NCBI GenBank assembly: GCA_030828505.1
Contig: JAURCJ010000003.1
Location: forward strand, 82,584-146,583
From: Alphaproteobacteria bacterium
GTDB lineage: Bacteria > Pseudomonadota > Alphaproteobacteria > TMED109
Reading direction: 5' to 3'
Length of the DNA stretch: 64,000 bases
In this document: piece after piece, positions 1 through 7,965 of the stretch
How the letters are laid out: the number at the start of each line of letters is the position of its first letter
Numbering within the stretch: position 1 is the first letter of the stretch
Made by a program: the position numbers and the translations under genes
The notes under the pieces: generated by a model
Told to the model about the DNA's origin: nothing
Seen by the model: the letters and a program-made list of their open reading frames with translations, nothing else
Database searches by the model: none

Positions 1-872
1 CCTAGAGTAATATTTCCCATAACATACTCGATAGCAGCAGTATATCCTGCATCGGAAGCTTTGTTCGCATCTCCTACACTTCCAAAACTCTCCCCATGGT
101 CATATGCATGGAAACCTAAAGTAATATCGCCCATAGTTGCTTTAATTCCACCTGTAACTACTGCTAAATCATTATTAGTTGCACCAGCCGTACTTTTAGC
201 ATTACCATTTATAGTAGCAATACCGGCTACATATGATATTCCATCCATTACACCTTCATAGGAAACAGCTACATGAGTTGCTTCTCCATGGTTTGAAGCT
301 TCCGTCGTTTGTTGACGAGCATTAGAAGTAGAACTATTAAATTCTAATGCAGGCGTATAAGTAACTTGAACTGAAAAACCATTTATAACTGGAAGCGCAT
401 AGTTAATTCTACTTGAGGCTTGTGCATAGTATACTTCTGCAAAACCAGTGTCAGATGTAGCCAATGTTCCAGAGTCAAATAATGCAAAATAATACCCATC
501 TGTGCCGTCACCAGGTACCATAGCAGATACTCTTGGAACTAAGTTTGTTGCAGCGTCTGCAGCCTGTCCTATAGTTACTGTACCTATATCAGTTTGAACA
601 TACATAGAGTTTGCTGTTGGTAAATATGCATCACTACTACCACTATTTACAACTTGTGTACTAAAGGTAAATGCTCCTCCTACAGTCCATCCATTATCTG
701 TGGTTGTATCTGCCCCAAAAGAAACACGAGTAAATTTATCAGTTACACCTCCATCTATTTCATCACCCATACCAACTATATGTTGCATAAAACCACTTAT
801 TTTAACGTCAGCTTTAGCAAGATTAGTAAAAGTAAATACCATTATAATAATACTAAATAATAATTTAAACAT
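1..872 (-). CDS. Gram-negative porin, 3' end cut by the window edge
   Basis: The reading frame starts at the ATG at 872-870 and stays open to base 1, so about 290 residues are visible and the C terminus is missing. It begins with a clear signal peptide (MFKLLFSIIIMVFTFTNLAKA) followed by a mature part that opens with ADVKISGF and alternates polar and hydrophobic residues with many Gly, Thr, Asp and Asn. This is the pattern of a 16-strand general diffusion porin of alphaproteobacteria. A strong ribosome site (AAGGAG) sits 6 bases before the ATG. The product would be an outer-membrane trimer letting small solutes through. Substrate selectivity cannot be read. Seen: signal peptide and beta-rich composition; inferred: porin family. 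Confidence 0.85.
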   Translation of the reverse strand, partial: MFKLLFSIIIMVFTFTNLAKADVKISGFMQHIVGMGDEIDGGVTDKFTRVSFGADTTTDNGWTVGGAFTFSTQVVNSGSSDAYLPTANSMYVQTDIGTVTIGQAADAATNLVPRVSAMVPGDGTDGYYFALFDSGTLATSDTGFAEVYYAQASSRINYALPVINGFSVQVTYTPALEFNSSTSNARQQTTEASNHGEATHVAVSYEGVMDGISYVAGIATINGNAKSTAGATNNDLAVVTGGIKATMGDITLGFHAYDHGESFGSVGDANKASDAGYTAAIEYVMGNITL

Positions 873-892
873 TTATATCTCCTTAATTTTTT

Positions 893-908
893 GTTGCTTT
901 ATTGCAAC
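893..908. promoter_or_regulatory. GTTGC-N6-GCAAC palindrome in the porin leader
   Basis: A 16-base dyad with perfect 5-base arms lies about 20 bases upstream of the porin ATG, between the probable promoter and the ribosome site. A near-identical 16-base dyad occurs at 1157-1172. It could be a regulator operator or a short mRNA hairpin in the porin leader. The repetition favours a protein-binding site; this is inference. Confidence 0.35.
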
Positions 909-969
909 TTCAAATAGGAATTTAGATATAATATTAAAAATTAAAAATCCTGAATGTAAGATATAAAAC

Positions 970-988
970 TTTACATAAATTATGTAAA
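970..988. repeat. 9-base inverted repeat upstream of the porin
   Basis: TTTACATAA and its exact reverse complement are separated by one base, about 100 bases upstream of the porin start codon. The position fits an operator at or above the promoter better than a terminator, since no run of T follows on the minus strand. Confidence 0.3.
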
Positions 989-1119
989 AATATAACGCAA
1001 TATTCTTGTCATATTATTTTAAACAAAAAAACGTTGGAAAATATAGAAAAAAGAATACTATTTTAGTATAATTGGTTATGAATTACAAAAATAAGATCTG
1101 AAAAATAAAAATTAATCTT

Positions 1120-1154
1120 AAAAATTTTAAATATAATTATAATTTAAAATTTTT
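1120..1154. repeat. 13-base perfect AT-only inverted repeat
   Basis: AAAAATTTTAAAT at 1120-1132 is exactly complementary to 1142-1154, with a 9-base loop. Being A and T only it would be a weak hairpin. It sits just downstream of the 1157-1172 palindrome on the minus strand and may contribute to transcript termination after the winged-helix-like gene. Confidence 0.3.
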
Positions 1155-1156
1155 AT

Positions 1157-1172
1157 GTTGCTTAAAAGCAAC
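1157..1172 (-). terminator. GTTGCTT-AAGCAAC hairpin after the winged-helix-like gene
   Basis: A 7-base perfect inverted repeat with a 2-base spacer lies about 50 bases past the stop codon of the minus-strand gene at 1221-1715, followed by an A/T-rich tail. It could be a terminator, but the very short loop and the sequence match to the palindrome in the porin leader at 893-908 make a regulatory site equally possible. Confidence 0.3.
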
Positions 1173-1220
1173 TATATTATTTAAATGAATAAGAAATATT
1201 TAATTTATTTAAATTATAGT

Positions 1221-1715
1221 TTAAAAACCTGTCCAATTTTTTATATTTTTATAAGCTTTACACATTGTATCGCTAGCGGTAAATATAGAAAACCTTTTGT
1301 CACCATTACTAGTTACCAAAGGAATCAAATCGCCCCTAGATATACCATCTGATACAATCTTTTGTAAAGTTGTGTGACTAGCAGTACACAAATTATGTAC
1401 TGTCTTCATACTAACATAATTACGCTCATTAACATTCTGGCAATATTGTTCAGGTAAAATATTATATCTGCTAGATACTGCCATTAAACCTATTAACCTA
1501 TGATCTAAAGTTTGACTCCACCATCTCTCTGCTTGATGAATAGGCGATCTAGATAATGATACAGTCCACTCCAGTCTTTTTAATACCCATTCTTGAAAAC
1601 CATCTTTGCCACCTTTATCAAAATATACTACTTGATTTATTTTTTGTTTTTTTACAACATCATTTTTGAATTTATTTATTTCTTTAGAATTTTTTAAATC
1701 TTTAACTATTGTCAT
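1221..1715 (-). CDS. Small protein with possible winged-helix DNA-binding fold
   Basis: The protein has 164 residues, no signal peptide and no membrane segment. A basic N terminus (residues 1-30, about a third Lys/Arg) precedes an Arg- and Trp-containing stretch (WVLKRLEWTVSLSRSP). The C-terminal half has a helix-turn-helix-like pattern (VSMKTVHNLCTASHTTLQKIVSDG) followed by a short hydrophilic hairpin with KRFSIF, as in MarR-type winged helices. I do not recognise a named family. It lies alone between the porin leader and the ammonium channel, separated from the latter by a terminator. It could regulate either neighbour; that is inference only. Confidence 0.6.
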   Translation of the reverse strand: MTIVKDLKNSKEINKFKNDVVKKQKINQVVYFDKGGKDGFQEWVLKRLEWTVSLSRSPIHQAERWWSQTLDHRLIGLMAVSSRYNILPEQYCQNVNERNYVSMKTVHNLCTASHTTLQKIVSDGISRGDLIPLVTSNGDKRFSIFTASDTMCKAYKNIKNWTGF

Positions 1716-1766
1716 AATAAACCTATAAATTTTAATTAATTACACTTCGTAATAAAGTAAATAAAA

Positions 1767-1803
1767 ATAGAAAGGAAAGATAATTGTAATCTTTCCTTTC
1801 TAT
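1767..1803 (-). terminator. Intrinsic terminator after the ammonium channel gene
   Basis: A perfect 15-base stem (arms 1767-1781 and 1789-1803) with a 7-base loop directly follows the amt stop codon and is followed on the minus strand by a T-rich run. It isolates amt from the downstream small gene. Confidence 0.85.
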
Positions 1804-1809
1804 ATTGTT

Positions 1810-3030
1810 TTATTGAATAAATTCAGGATAACTACTAAGCCCTATCTCAGACTTATCAGCTCCATCCTTTTCTTCATTATCAGATAACCTTACTCCAAGA
1901 ATAGCTTTAACAGCATACCAAAGAATAAAACTAGTAATAAGAACAAATGCTCCTATAGAAACTATACCTATTAATTGTGTAGAAAAATTTGCACTATCAT
2001 TTGTAATAGGAACAGCTAAAGTACCCCATATACCACAAACTAAATGAACAGGTATAGCACCAACAACATCATCAATTTTAAATTTATCTAAAAGAGGAAT
2101 AGAAAAGACTACTAATGCGCCACCTACACCACCAATTAATACTGCTGCCAAGAAACTTGGAGCTAAAGGTTCAGCAGTTATAGAAACAAGTCCTCCTAAT
2201 GCTCCATTTAGAACAAATGTGAGATCTACTTTTTTATAAAGTATCTGGCCTAATATTAAAGCTACAACAACTCCACCAGCAGCTGCTAGATTAGTATTAG
2301 CATATATTCTCGCCATAGAGCTTGCATCAGCTACTGAGCCTAATGCTAACTGAGACCCTCCATTAAAACCAAACCAGCCAAACCATAATAAAAATGTACC
2401 TAAAGTTGCGAGAGGTAATGCTGAAGCTTGTATAGGATTTACTTTACCATCTTTAGAATATTTACCTTTTCTAGCTCCTAATACAATACAGCCAACAAGT
2501 GCACACCAACCTCCTACAGAATGAACTATAGTTGATCCTGCAAAATCACTGAAGCCCATTTCAGATAACCAACCTGCACCCCAGGTCCATGAACCTTGAA
2601 TTGGGTATATAATAGCTGTTAACACAACAACTACGGCTAAGAATGACCATAATTTTACTCTTTCAGCTACAGCACCTGAAACAATTGATGCTGCTGTAGC
2701 TACAAAAACCATTTGAAAGAACCAGTCAGAGGCACCTGCATACCCTCCTTCTGATGACTCTGTTGATGGGTCTGCTACTTCAAACAAACTTAAGCTTCCA
2801 ATAAAGCCTCCATCTACTCCTGAATACATTAAATTATAACCTACTAAAAAATATAATATTCCTGCAACAGAATATAATACTATATTTTTTGTACATATAG
2901 TTGCAACACTTTTTGTTCTAACCATACCGGCTTCAAGCATGCAAAAACCTGCTGCCATTAACATCACTAATATACCATTAATTAGAAATGAAAATGTATT
3001 AAATATAAATGCTATATCTTGAGATTCCAT
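1810..3030 (-). CDS. amt: Ammonium channel of the Amt/MEP/Rh family
   Basis: The 406-residue inner-membrane protein conducts ammonium or ammonia and is a nitrogen-scavenging channel. Eleven hydrophobic segments are evident. The pore twin histidines are present at about His170 (STIVHSVGGW) and His329 (AIPVHLVCGI), as are the phenylalanine gate context (WFFQMVF near 104) and the FGFNGG segment near 220. The length matches the family. The ATG at 3030 has a GAAGGA ribosome site. No glnK/glnB regulator gene is next to it, unlike many bacteria, so control by a PII protein would act from elsewhere. A strong terminator follows. Identification is secure from sequence; any preference among alkylammonium substrates is unknown. 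Confidence 0.95.
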   Translation of the reverse strand: MESQDIAFIFNTFSFLINGILVMLMAAGFCMLEAGMVRTKSVATICTKNIVLYSVAGILYFLVGYNLMYSGVDGGFIGSLSLFEVADPSTESSEGGYAGASDWFFQMVFVATAASIVSGAVAERVKLWSFLAVVVVLTAIIYPIQGSWTWGAGWLSEMGFSDFAGSTIVHSVGGWCALVGCIVLGARKGKYSKDGKVNPIQASALPLATLGTFLLWFGWFGFNGGSQLALGSVADASSMARIYANTNLAAAGGVVVALILGQILYKKVDLTFVLNGALGGLVSITAEPLAPSFLAAVLIGGVGGALVVFSIPLLDKFKIDDVVGAIPVHLVCGIWGTLAVPITNDSANFSTQLIGIVSIGAFVLITSFILWYAVKAILGVRLSDNEEKDGADKSEIGLSSYPEFIQ

Positions 3031-3324
3031 TTTTTATTCCTTCGCGTTTATTAAATTTATTATATTATTTTAATAAGCATGATTCATGCCAACTATAAAT
3101 GCTAATTATATTGCGAAGTATATAAAATTAAATTTATTATATGATTAAATAATAATCATTAAAAATTATTATTGATTAATTATTAGGCTTTAAAGTCAAA
3201 TAAAGTCTCAGGTAATTATTACCACGTAAATAGTAGATTACTTCAAAAGCTAAAACTACCGACTAATATTCTATTGTATAATGACTATTTCAATGTTTTC
3301 ATTTATATGAAAAGGAGAGAAATT

Positions 3325-3852
3325 ATGCTAAAAATTACACTCAAATTATTAATAATAGCATTTTATTTGTTGCTTAATATTAATAATGTTAATGCTCAGA
3401 ACTTAGTAACAGAAGAAATGTTAACTACGGCTCAAGAAGACCCTAATAATTGGTTAATGGTTACTGGAAATTATACGGGTAATAGATATAGTAAATTAGG
3501 CCAAATAAATGAATCTAATGTCTCAAAATTAGTTCCAAAATGGATATTTTCATTAGGCACTTTAGATGCTCAAAATACAACTCCAGTAATACATAATGGA
3601 ATTATGTATGTAACAGCATCTCACGGAAAAACTTATGCATTAAATGCAGCAAATGGACAAGAAATTTGGAGATATAGCCATCAACTTCCTGAATGCGTAG
3701 CAGGCAAAATGATATTTAAAACAATAGCAAAAGGAAGAAAAGGCACAAATATGGTCGGTTGGGAATCTGAACTTGAAAATAATGAAATATGGGAAATAAT
3801 TATATATATAAGATCTATCTACACAGGTGATAAAAATAAAATAATTTGGTAA
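3325..3852 (+). pseudogene. Internally deleted PQQ-dependent alcohol dehydrogenase remnant
   Basis: The frame from the ATG at 3325 (AAGGAG site just upstream) begins with a signal peptide ending NNVNAQ, then a typical quinoprotein N terminus (NWLMVTGNYTGNRYSKL; PVIHNGIMYVTA; GQEIWRYSHQLPE). At about base 3694 the protein jumps directly to the tail of a cytochrome c domain (GKMIFKTIAKGRKGTNM, then NNEIWEIIIYIRS). Full-length relatives have roughly 570-700 residues; only 175 remain. The PQQ-binding propeller core, the catalytic Asp and the heme CxxCH motif are all gone, so no activity is possible. The join keeps the frame, so a short secreted protein could still be made. Neighbours (amt, thi operon) are unrelated. 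Confidence 0.8.
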
Positions 3853-3940
3853 TTTAAGTATTAAATTTATTAAAATATGTAAAAAATTAAAATAGTTTCT
3901 AATTATACTTCACAAATATTAAAAAAAATATATATTTGAT

Positions 3941-4015
3941 TAAGCGGGGGTGCCTAACTTATCCAGGCTGAGATATATACCCTTTGAACCTGTTGGTTAA
4001 TACCAGCGTAGGGAG
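3941..4015 (+). promoter_or_regulatory. TPP riboswitch (THI element)
   Basis: The conserved THI blocks appear in order: GCGGGGGTGCC, GGCTGAGA, ACCCTTTGAACCTG and AATACCAGCGTAGGGAG. The last block carries the purine-rich ribosome site (TAGGGAG) for the ATG at 4023, so ligand binding would probably hide the ribosome site and block translation. No terminator hairpin with a T run is visible before the start codon. It controls thiYZX. Very secure from sequence. Confidence 0.95.
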
Positions 4016-4022
4016 AAATAAA

Positions 4023-4970
4023 ATGATTTACAAATTTAAAAATATACTTATTTTACTGATTATTATCTCAGTATATTCAAATAATATTCTTGCTAATGAA
4101 AAAGTAACCTTATTATTAGATTGGTTTATTAACCCAGACCACGGCCCAATTATTATTGCTAATGAAAAAGGTATATTTAAAGAAGAAGGACTGGAAATAG
4201 AAATTATCCCACCAGCTAATCCTGCAGATCCTCCTAAATTAGTAGCAGCAGGAAAAGCAGATATAGCTATTTCTTATCAACCTCAATTACATATGCAAGT
4301 TCATGAAGGACTACCTGTTACTCGAATAGGAACATTAGTTGCAACTCCTTTGAATTGTTTACTTGTTTTAGAAGATGGTCCTATTAAAAATTTATCAGAT
4401 TTAAAAGGAAAAAAAATTGGCTATTCAATATCTGGAATGGAGCAAGCTTTATTAAGTGCAATACTTAAAAAAGCAAAAGTAAAAAAAAATGAAGTAGAAT
4501 ATGTTAATGTTAATTGGTCACTATCCCCTTCTTTAATGAGTAAACAAGTAGATGCCGTAATTGGCGCATATAGAAATTTTGAACTCAACCAAATGAAAAT
4601 TGAAGGCGTTAAAGGACGATGTTTTTATATTGAAGAAGAAGGTGTCCCTCCTTATGATGAGTTAATATTTATCGTGAATAATAAAAATATTAATGAAGAG
4701 ATGCTTACAAAATTTTTAGATTCTATAGAGAAAGCCACTCAGTATATTATTAATCATCCGAAAGAAAGTTGGAAAATTTTTTCTAATTATTCAAAAGAGT
4801 TGAATAATAAATTAAATGAAATGGCTTGGTATGATACAATTCCTAGATTTGCTTTAAGGCCAGCAGCCTTGGACAAAAGAAGGTATGAAAGATTTGAAAA
4901 ATTTTTATATGAAGAAGGACTGATAGAGGAAAAGATTTCTTTTGATAAAATGGCAATAGAAATTTATTAA
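4023..4970 (+). CDS. thiY: Periplasmic thiamine-pyrimidine precursor binding protein (NMT1/THI5-like)
   Basis: The protein (315 residues from the ATG at 4023) has a signal peptide ending NNILA and the NMT1/THI5-like signatures LLLDWFINPDHGPII, PPANPADPPKLVAAGKADIA and SYQPQLH. In ThiY of Bacillus this family binds formylaminopyrimidine for thiamine salvage. The frame can be extended upstream to a TTG at 3984, but that would run through the riboswitch core, so 4023 is chosen. It opens a riboswitch-controlled operon with the ATPase and permease. The exact pyrimidine bound cannot be told from sequence; HMP or formylaminopyrimidine are both possible. Confidence 0.9.
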   Translation: MIYKFKNILILLIIISVYSNNILANEKVTLLLDWFINPDHGPIIIANEKGIFKEEGLEIEIIPPANPADPPKLVAAGKADIAISYQPQLHMQVHEGLPVTRIGTLVATPLNCLLVLEDGPIKNLSDLKGKKIGYSISGMEQALLSAILKKAKVKKNEVEYVNVNWSLSPSLMSKQVDAVIGAYRNFELNQMKIEGVKGRCFYIEEEGVPPYDELIFIVNNKNINEEMLTKFLDSIEKATQYIINHPKESWKIFSNYSKELNNKLNEMAWYDTIPRFALRPAALDKRRYERFEKFLYEEGLIEEKISFDKMAIEIY

Positions 4971-4977
4971 AATAATA

Positions 4978-5703
4978 ATGGATAAAACAAATTTATCGTT
5001 TTTACTTGAAGGTTCTTTAAAAATCAGTCAAGAAATTCTTTTTTCTGATGTAAAGTTAAAAATTAAATTTAATAAATGGACATCAATAATAGGTGTATCC
5101 GGTTCTGGAAAATCAACATTATTAAAAATAATTGCGGGCATGGATCTTCCAGACGTCTTTAAAAGTACTATAAAAAGTTCTAATAAAAATTATTCTTTTT
5201 CATGGATGGCTCAAAATGATCTCTTATTGCCATGGGCTTCCGTAATAAATAATGTTACTTTAGGGCAAAAGTTAAGGGGAGAAAAATTAGATAAAGAAAG
5301 AGCTCTTTCCTTATTGGATCAAGTTGGACTTATAAATGAGGTAAATGCCCTACCTTCTACTTTATCTGGGGGTATGAGACAAAGAGTTGCTCTTGCAAGA
5401 ACATTAATGGAAGATAAAAATATAATATTAATGGATGAGCCTTTCTCAGCTTTAGATAGCATTACTAGATCGGCAATGCAAAAATTAACATGGAAATTAT
5501 TAAAAGATAAAACTGTAATTATGGTCACGCACGACCCGTTAGAAGCCCTACTATTAAGTAATGATTTATATTATATAATAAAAAATAAATTAAGGTCTAT
5601 CAAACTTCCAAATAGCAAACCATTTAGAACAGTTAATGATGAAAACTTACTTTACAGTCATAAATTTATACTAAATAAATTAGAAAAATCGTATATCAGA
5701 TGA
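4978..5703 (+). CDS. thiZ: ABC transporter ATPase for thiamine pyrimidine precursor
   Basis: This 241-residue cytoplasmic ATPase energises the ThiXYZ importer. Walker A (GVSGSGKST, about 39-47), a Q-loop (WMAQND, near 77), signature LSGGMRQ (about 129-135), Walker B with catalytic Glu (ILMDEP, about 150) and the H-loop (VTHDP) are all intact. It belongs to the NitT/TauT/ThiZ branch. It starts 7 bases after thiY, has only a weak ribosome site, and its stop codon overlaps the thiX start in ATGA, so all three are translated together. Confidence 0.9.
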   Translation: MDKTNLSFLLEGSLKISQEILFSDVKLKIKFNKWTSIIGVSGSGKSTLLKIIAGMDLPDVFKSTIKSSNKNYSFSWMAQNDLLLPWASVINNVTLGQKLRGEKLDKERALSLLDQVGLINEVNALPSTLSGGMRQRVALARTLMEDKNIILMDEPFSALDSITRSAMQKLTWKLLKDKTVIMVTHDPLEALLLSNDLYYIIKNKLRSIKLPNSKPFRTVNDENLLYSHKFILNKLEKSYIR

Positions 5704-6452
5704 ATTATTTTTATAAATATCTATTTAGTTTTATAATTTTTATAACTATCTGGTGGTTAATTCAATATATAACTGATAGTCCATCTTATATTTTACCAAG
5801 CCCTTACAGAGTATTTTTATCCATAAAAAACAATTTAAACTTACTAGCCTACCATTCAATAATTACTTTTCTTGAAATTTTAGTTGGATTTATTTTAGGA
5901 TTAATTTTTGGAATGTATACTGGTATATTATTTATTATATCTAAAAGTATGAGAAAATGGATGTTACCCTTTATAGTACTAACACAAGCTATTCCTGTAT
6001 TTGCAATAGCTCCAATATTAACTCTATGGATAGGGTATGGGATATGGTCTAAAATAATTATGACAGTATTAATTATTTATTTTCCAATTACTATAGCATT
6101 TTATGATGGCTTAAAAAGAATTGACCCAATGATTATTAATTTGGCTAAAATGATGGGTGCAAATACATTTAGTATGCTTTTAAAAATAAGGATTCCATTT
6201 GCGTTACCACAACTCTCCTCTGGGTTAAAATTGGCTGCAGCTTTTGCTCCAATGGGCGCAGTTATAGGAGAATGGGTAGGATCATCAGAGGGGTTAGGTT
6301 ATTTAATGTTGTATGCAAGTGGTAGAGTTCAGATTGACTTAATGTTTTCCTCAATAATAATTTTAGCTATTTTTACAATATTATTATATAATTTCGTTTC
6401 ATATGTTTCTAATATTATAACAAGATGGGATCCAAAATCTCATATTAATTAA
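5700..6452 (+). CDS. thiX: ABC transporter permease for thiamine pyrimidine precursor
   Basis: A 250-residue inner-membrane permease with about six hydrophobic helices and the cytoplasmic coupling loop of BPD_transp_1 permeases (AKMMGANTFSMLLKIRIPFALPQL, where the family has EAA...G). It overlaps thiZ by four bases. With ThiY and ThiZ it makes a complete importer under the TPP riboswitch. The next gene, an aldehyde dehydrogenase, begins 24 bases later with no terminator between, so it may be on the same transcript. Confidence 0.9.
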   Translation: MNYFYKYLFSFIIFITIWWLIQYITDSPSYILPSPYRVFLSIKNNLNLLAYHSIITFLEILVGFILGLIFGMYTGILFIISKSMRKWMLPFIVLTQAIPVFAIAPILTLWIGYGIWSKIIMTVLIIYFPITIAFYDGLKRIDPMIINLAKMMGANTFSMLLKIRIPFALPQLSSGLKLAAAFAPMGAVIGEWVGSSEGLGYLMLYASGRVQIDLMFSSIIILAIFTILLYNFVSYVSNIITRWDPKSHIN

Positions 6453-6476
6453 TTAAAAATTACTAAGGATAAACAA

Positions 6477-7913
6477 ATGGAAAATAATAAAAAATTTTAT
6501 ATTAATGGTGAATGGGTTAATCCAATATCTCCAAAAACTCTTGAGGTAATAAACCCTGCAAATGAAGAAGTAATAACAGAAATTAGTATTGGATCACAAG
6601 AAGATGTTAACAAAGCAGTAGTGTCTGCAAAAAATGCATTTAATTCATTTTCTCAAACATCACGTGAAGAACGCCTAGAATTATTTGAAAAAATTATGGA
6701 TGTTTATAAAAAAAGAATGTCCGACCTAGCTAAAGCAATTACAAGGGAAATGGGAGCACCAGTAAATTTAGCAAATGCCGCTCAAGCTCCAGCAGGTTTA
6801 GGTCATTTAAGTAAAGCTTATAAAACACTTAAAGATTATAAATTTGAATTTGAAATGAATACTACGGTAATTAGAAAAGAACCAGTAGGCGTTTGTGGTC
6901 TTATTACTCCATGGAATTGGCCAATTAATCAAATAGCATGTAAGGTTGGTCCTGCGCTAGCGGCCGGTTGTACAATGATATTGAAACCAAGTGAAGTTGC
7001 ACCTCTAAGCGCTATTATCTTTACTGAGATTTTAGATGAAGCAGGAGTGCCTAAAGGTGTTTATAATATGATTAATGGAGATGGACCTACCGTAGGAGAA
7101 GCAATGAGTAAACATATTGATATAGATATGATGTCATTTACAGGCTCTACCCGTGCCGGAATATCTGTTGCTAAATCGTCAGCTGATACTGTAAAAAGAG
7201 TTACACAAGAGCTAGGAGGAAAATCTGCAAATATTTTATTAGAGGATGCTGATTTTAATAAAGCTGTTACTAAAGGGGTTATGCACTGCATGAATAATTC
7301 AGGTCAATCCTGTAATGCACCTACAAGAATGCTAGTACCAAACTCTAAAATGGAAGAAGTAATAGAAATTGCAAAAAATGCATTAGAAAAAATTATTGTT
7401 GGAAACCCAGAATCTGAAAATACTACTATAGGACCAGTAGTTAGTGAAATTCAATATAATAAAATTAAAAACTTAATAGAAACTGGTATAAAGGAAGGAG
7501 CTACATTAGTAGCAGGCGGTACGAATGCACCTGAGGGTTATAATAAAGGTTATTATATTAAGCCAACAATTTTTGCTAATGTCACAAATGATATGACTAT
7601 TGCAAGAGAGGAAATTTTTGGACCAGTTTTAAGTATTCTAGGATATAAAGATGAAGAAGAAGCAATAAAAATAGCCAATGAAACCATATATGGTTTATCA
7701 GGATACGTATCTTCTGAAAATATAAATAATGCAAAAGCCGTGGCCTCAAAGCTAAGAACTGGAATGGTGCATATTAATAATGCTCCCGGAGATCAATCTG
7801 CTCCGTTCGGTGGATATAAAATGTCTGGAAACGGGAGAGAATGGGGAGAATTTGGCTTAGAAGATTTTTTAGAAATAAAATCTGTGATGGGAGCTATCCC
7901 AAAAACAGCCTAA
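6477..7913 (+). CDS. NAD(P)-dependent aldehyde dehydrogenase
   Basis: The 478-residue enzyme oxidises an aldehyde to the acid. The catalytic Cys279 (NSGQSCNAP), general base Glu245 (QELGGKS), Asn147 (TPWNWP) and the cofactor loop FTGSTRAG (about 221-228) are present, as is EEIFGPVLS near the C terminus. The length is typical. It sits 24 bases behind thiX and ahead of a strong hairpin, so it may ride on the thiamine transcript, although no thiamine role is known for this family. The substrate is not readable from sequence. Confidence 0.9.
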   Translation: MENNKKFYINGEWVNPISPKTLEVINPANEEVITEISIGSQEDVNKAVVSAKNAFNSFSQTSREERLELFEKIMDVYKKRMSDLAKAITREMGAPVNLANAAQAPAGLGHLSKAYKTLKDYKFEFEMNTTVIRKEPVGVCGLITPWNWPINQIACKVGPALAAGCTMILKPSEVAPLSAIIFTEILDEAGVPKGVYNMINGDGPTVGEAMSKHIDIDMMSFTGSTRAGISVAKSSADTVKRVTQELGGKSANILLEDADFNKAVTKGVMHCMNNSGQSCNAPTRMLVPNSKMEEVIEIAKNALEKIIVGNPESENTTIGPVVSEIQYNKIKNLIETGIKEGATLVAGGTNAPEGYNKGYYIKPTIFANVTNDMTIAREEIFGPVLSILGYKDEEEAIKIANETIYGLSGYVSSENINNAKAVASKLRTGMVHINNAPGDQSAPFGGYKMSGNGREWGEFGLEDFLEIKSVMGAIPKTA

Positions 7914-7920
7914 GGTTTTT

Positions 7921-7961
7921 AAATAAGAGAGAGAGATTATATTTTAATCTCTCTCTTATTT
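7921..7961. terminator. Bidirectional terminator between convergent genes
   Basis: AAATAAGAGAGAGAGATTA faces TAATCTCTCTCTTATTT across a short TATTT loop; the left arm has five GA units and the right four TC units. T-rich sequence follows on both strands. It separates the aldehyde dehydrogenase from the copper chaperone gene. Confidence 0.8.
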
Positions 7962-7965
7962 AAAA

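Larger units (their letters stand above)
873..1220. other. 348-base gene-free leader rich in inverted repeats
   Basis: No reading frame with coding character is visible on either strand. The stretch lies between the porin start and the stop of the winged-helix-like gene, both on the minus strand, so it holds the porin promoter and the end of the neighbouring transcript. It contains four inverted repeats, listed separately, which is dense for a region of this size. Its composition is almost pure A and T apart from the two GTTGC/GCAAC palindromes. Confidence 0.7.

Noticed and set aside
61..966. Three short plus-strand frames over the porin and its leader
   Set aside because: The minus-strand porin frame is continuous with a signal peptide and a ribosome site, so these are shadows.
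3984..4022. Upstream TTG start for thiY
   Set aside because: It would place coding sequence inside the conserved core of the TPP riboswitch; the ATG at 4023 has the riboswitch-borne ribosome site.
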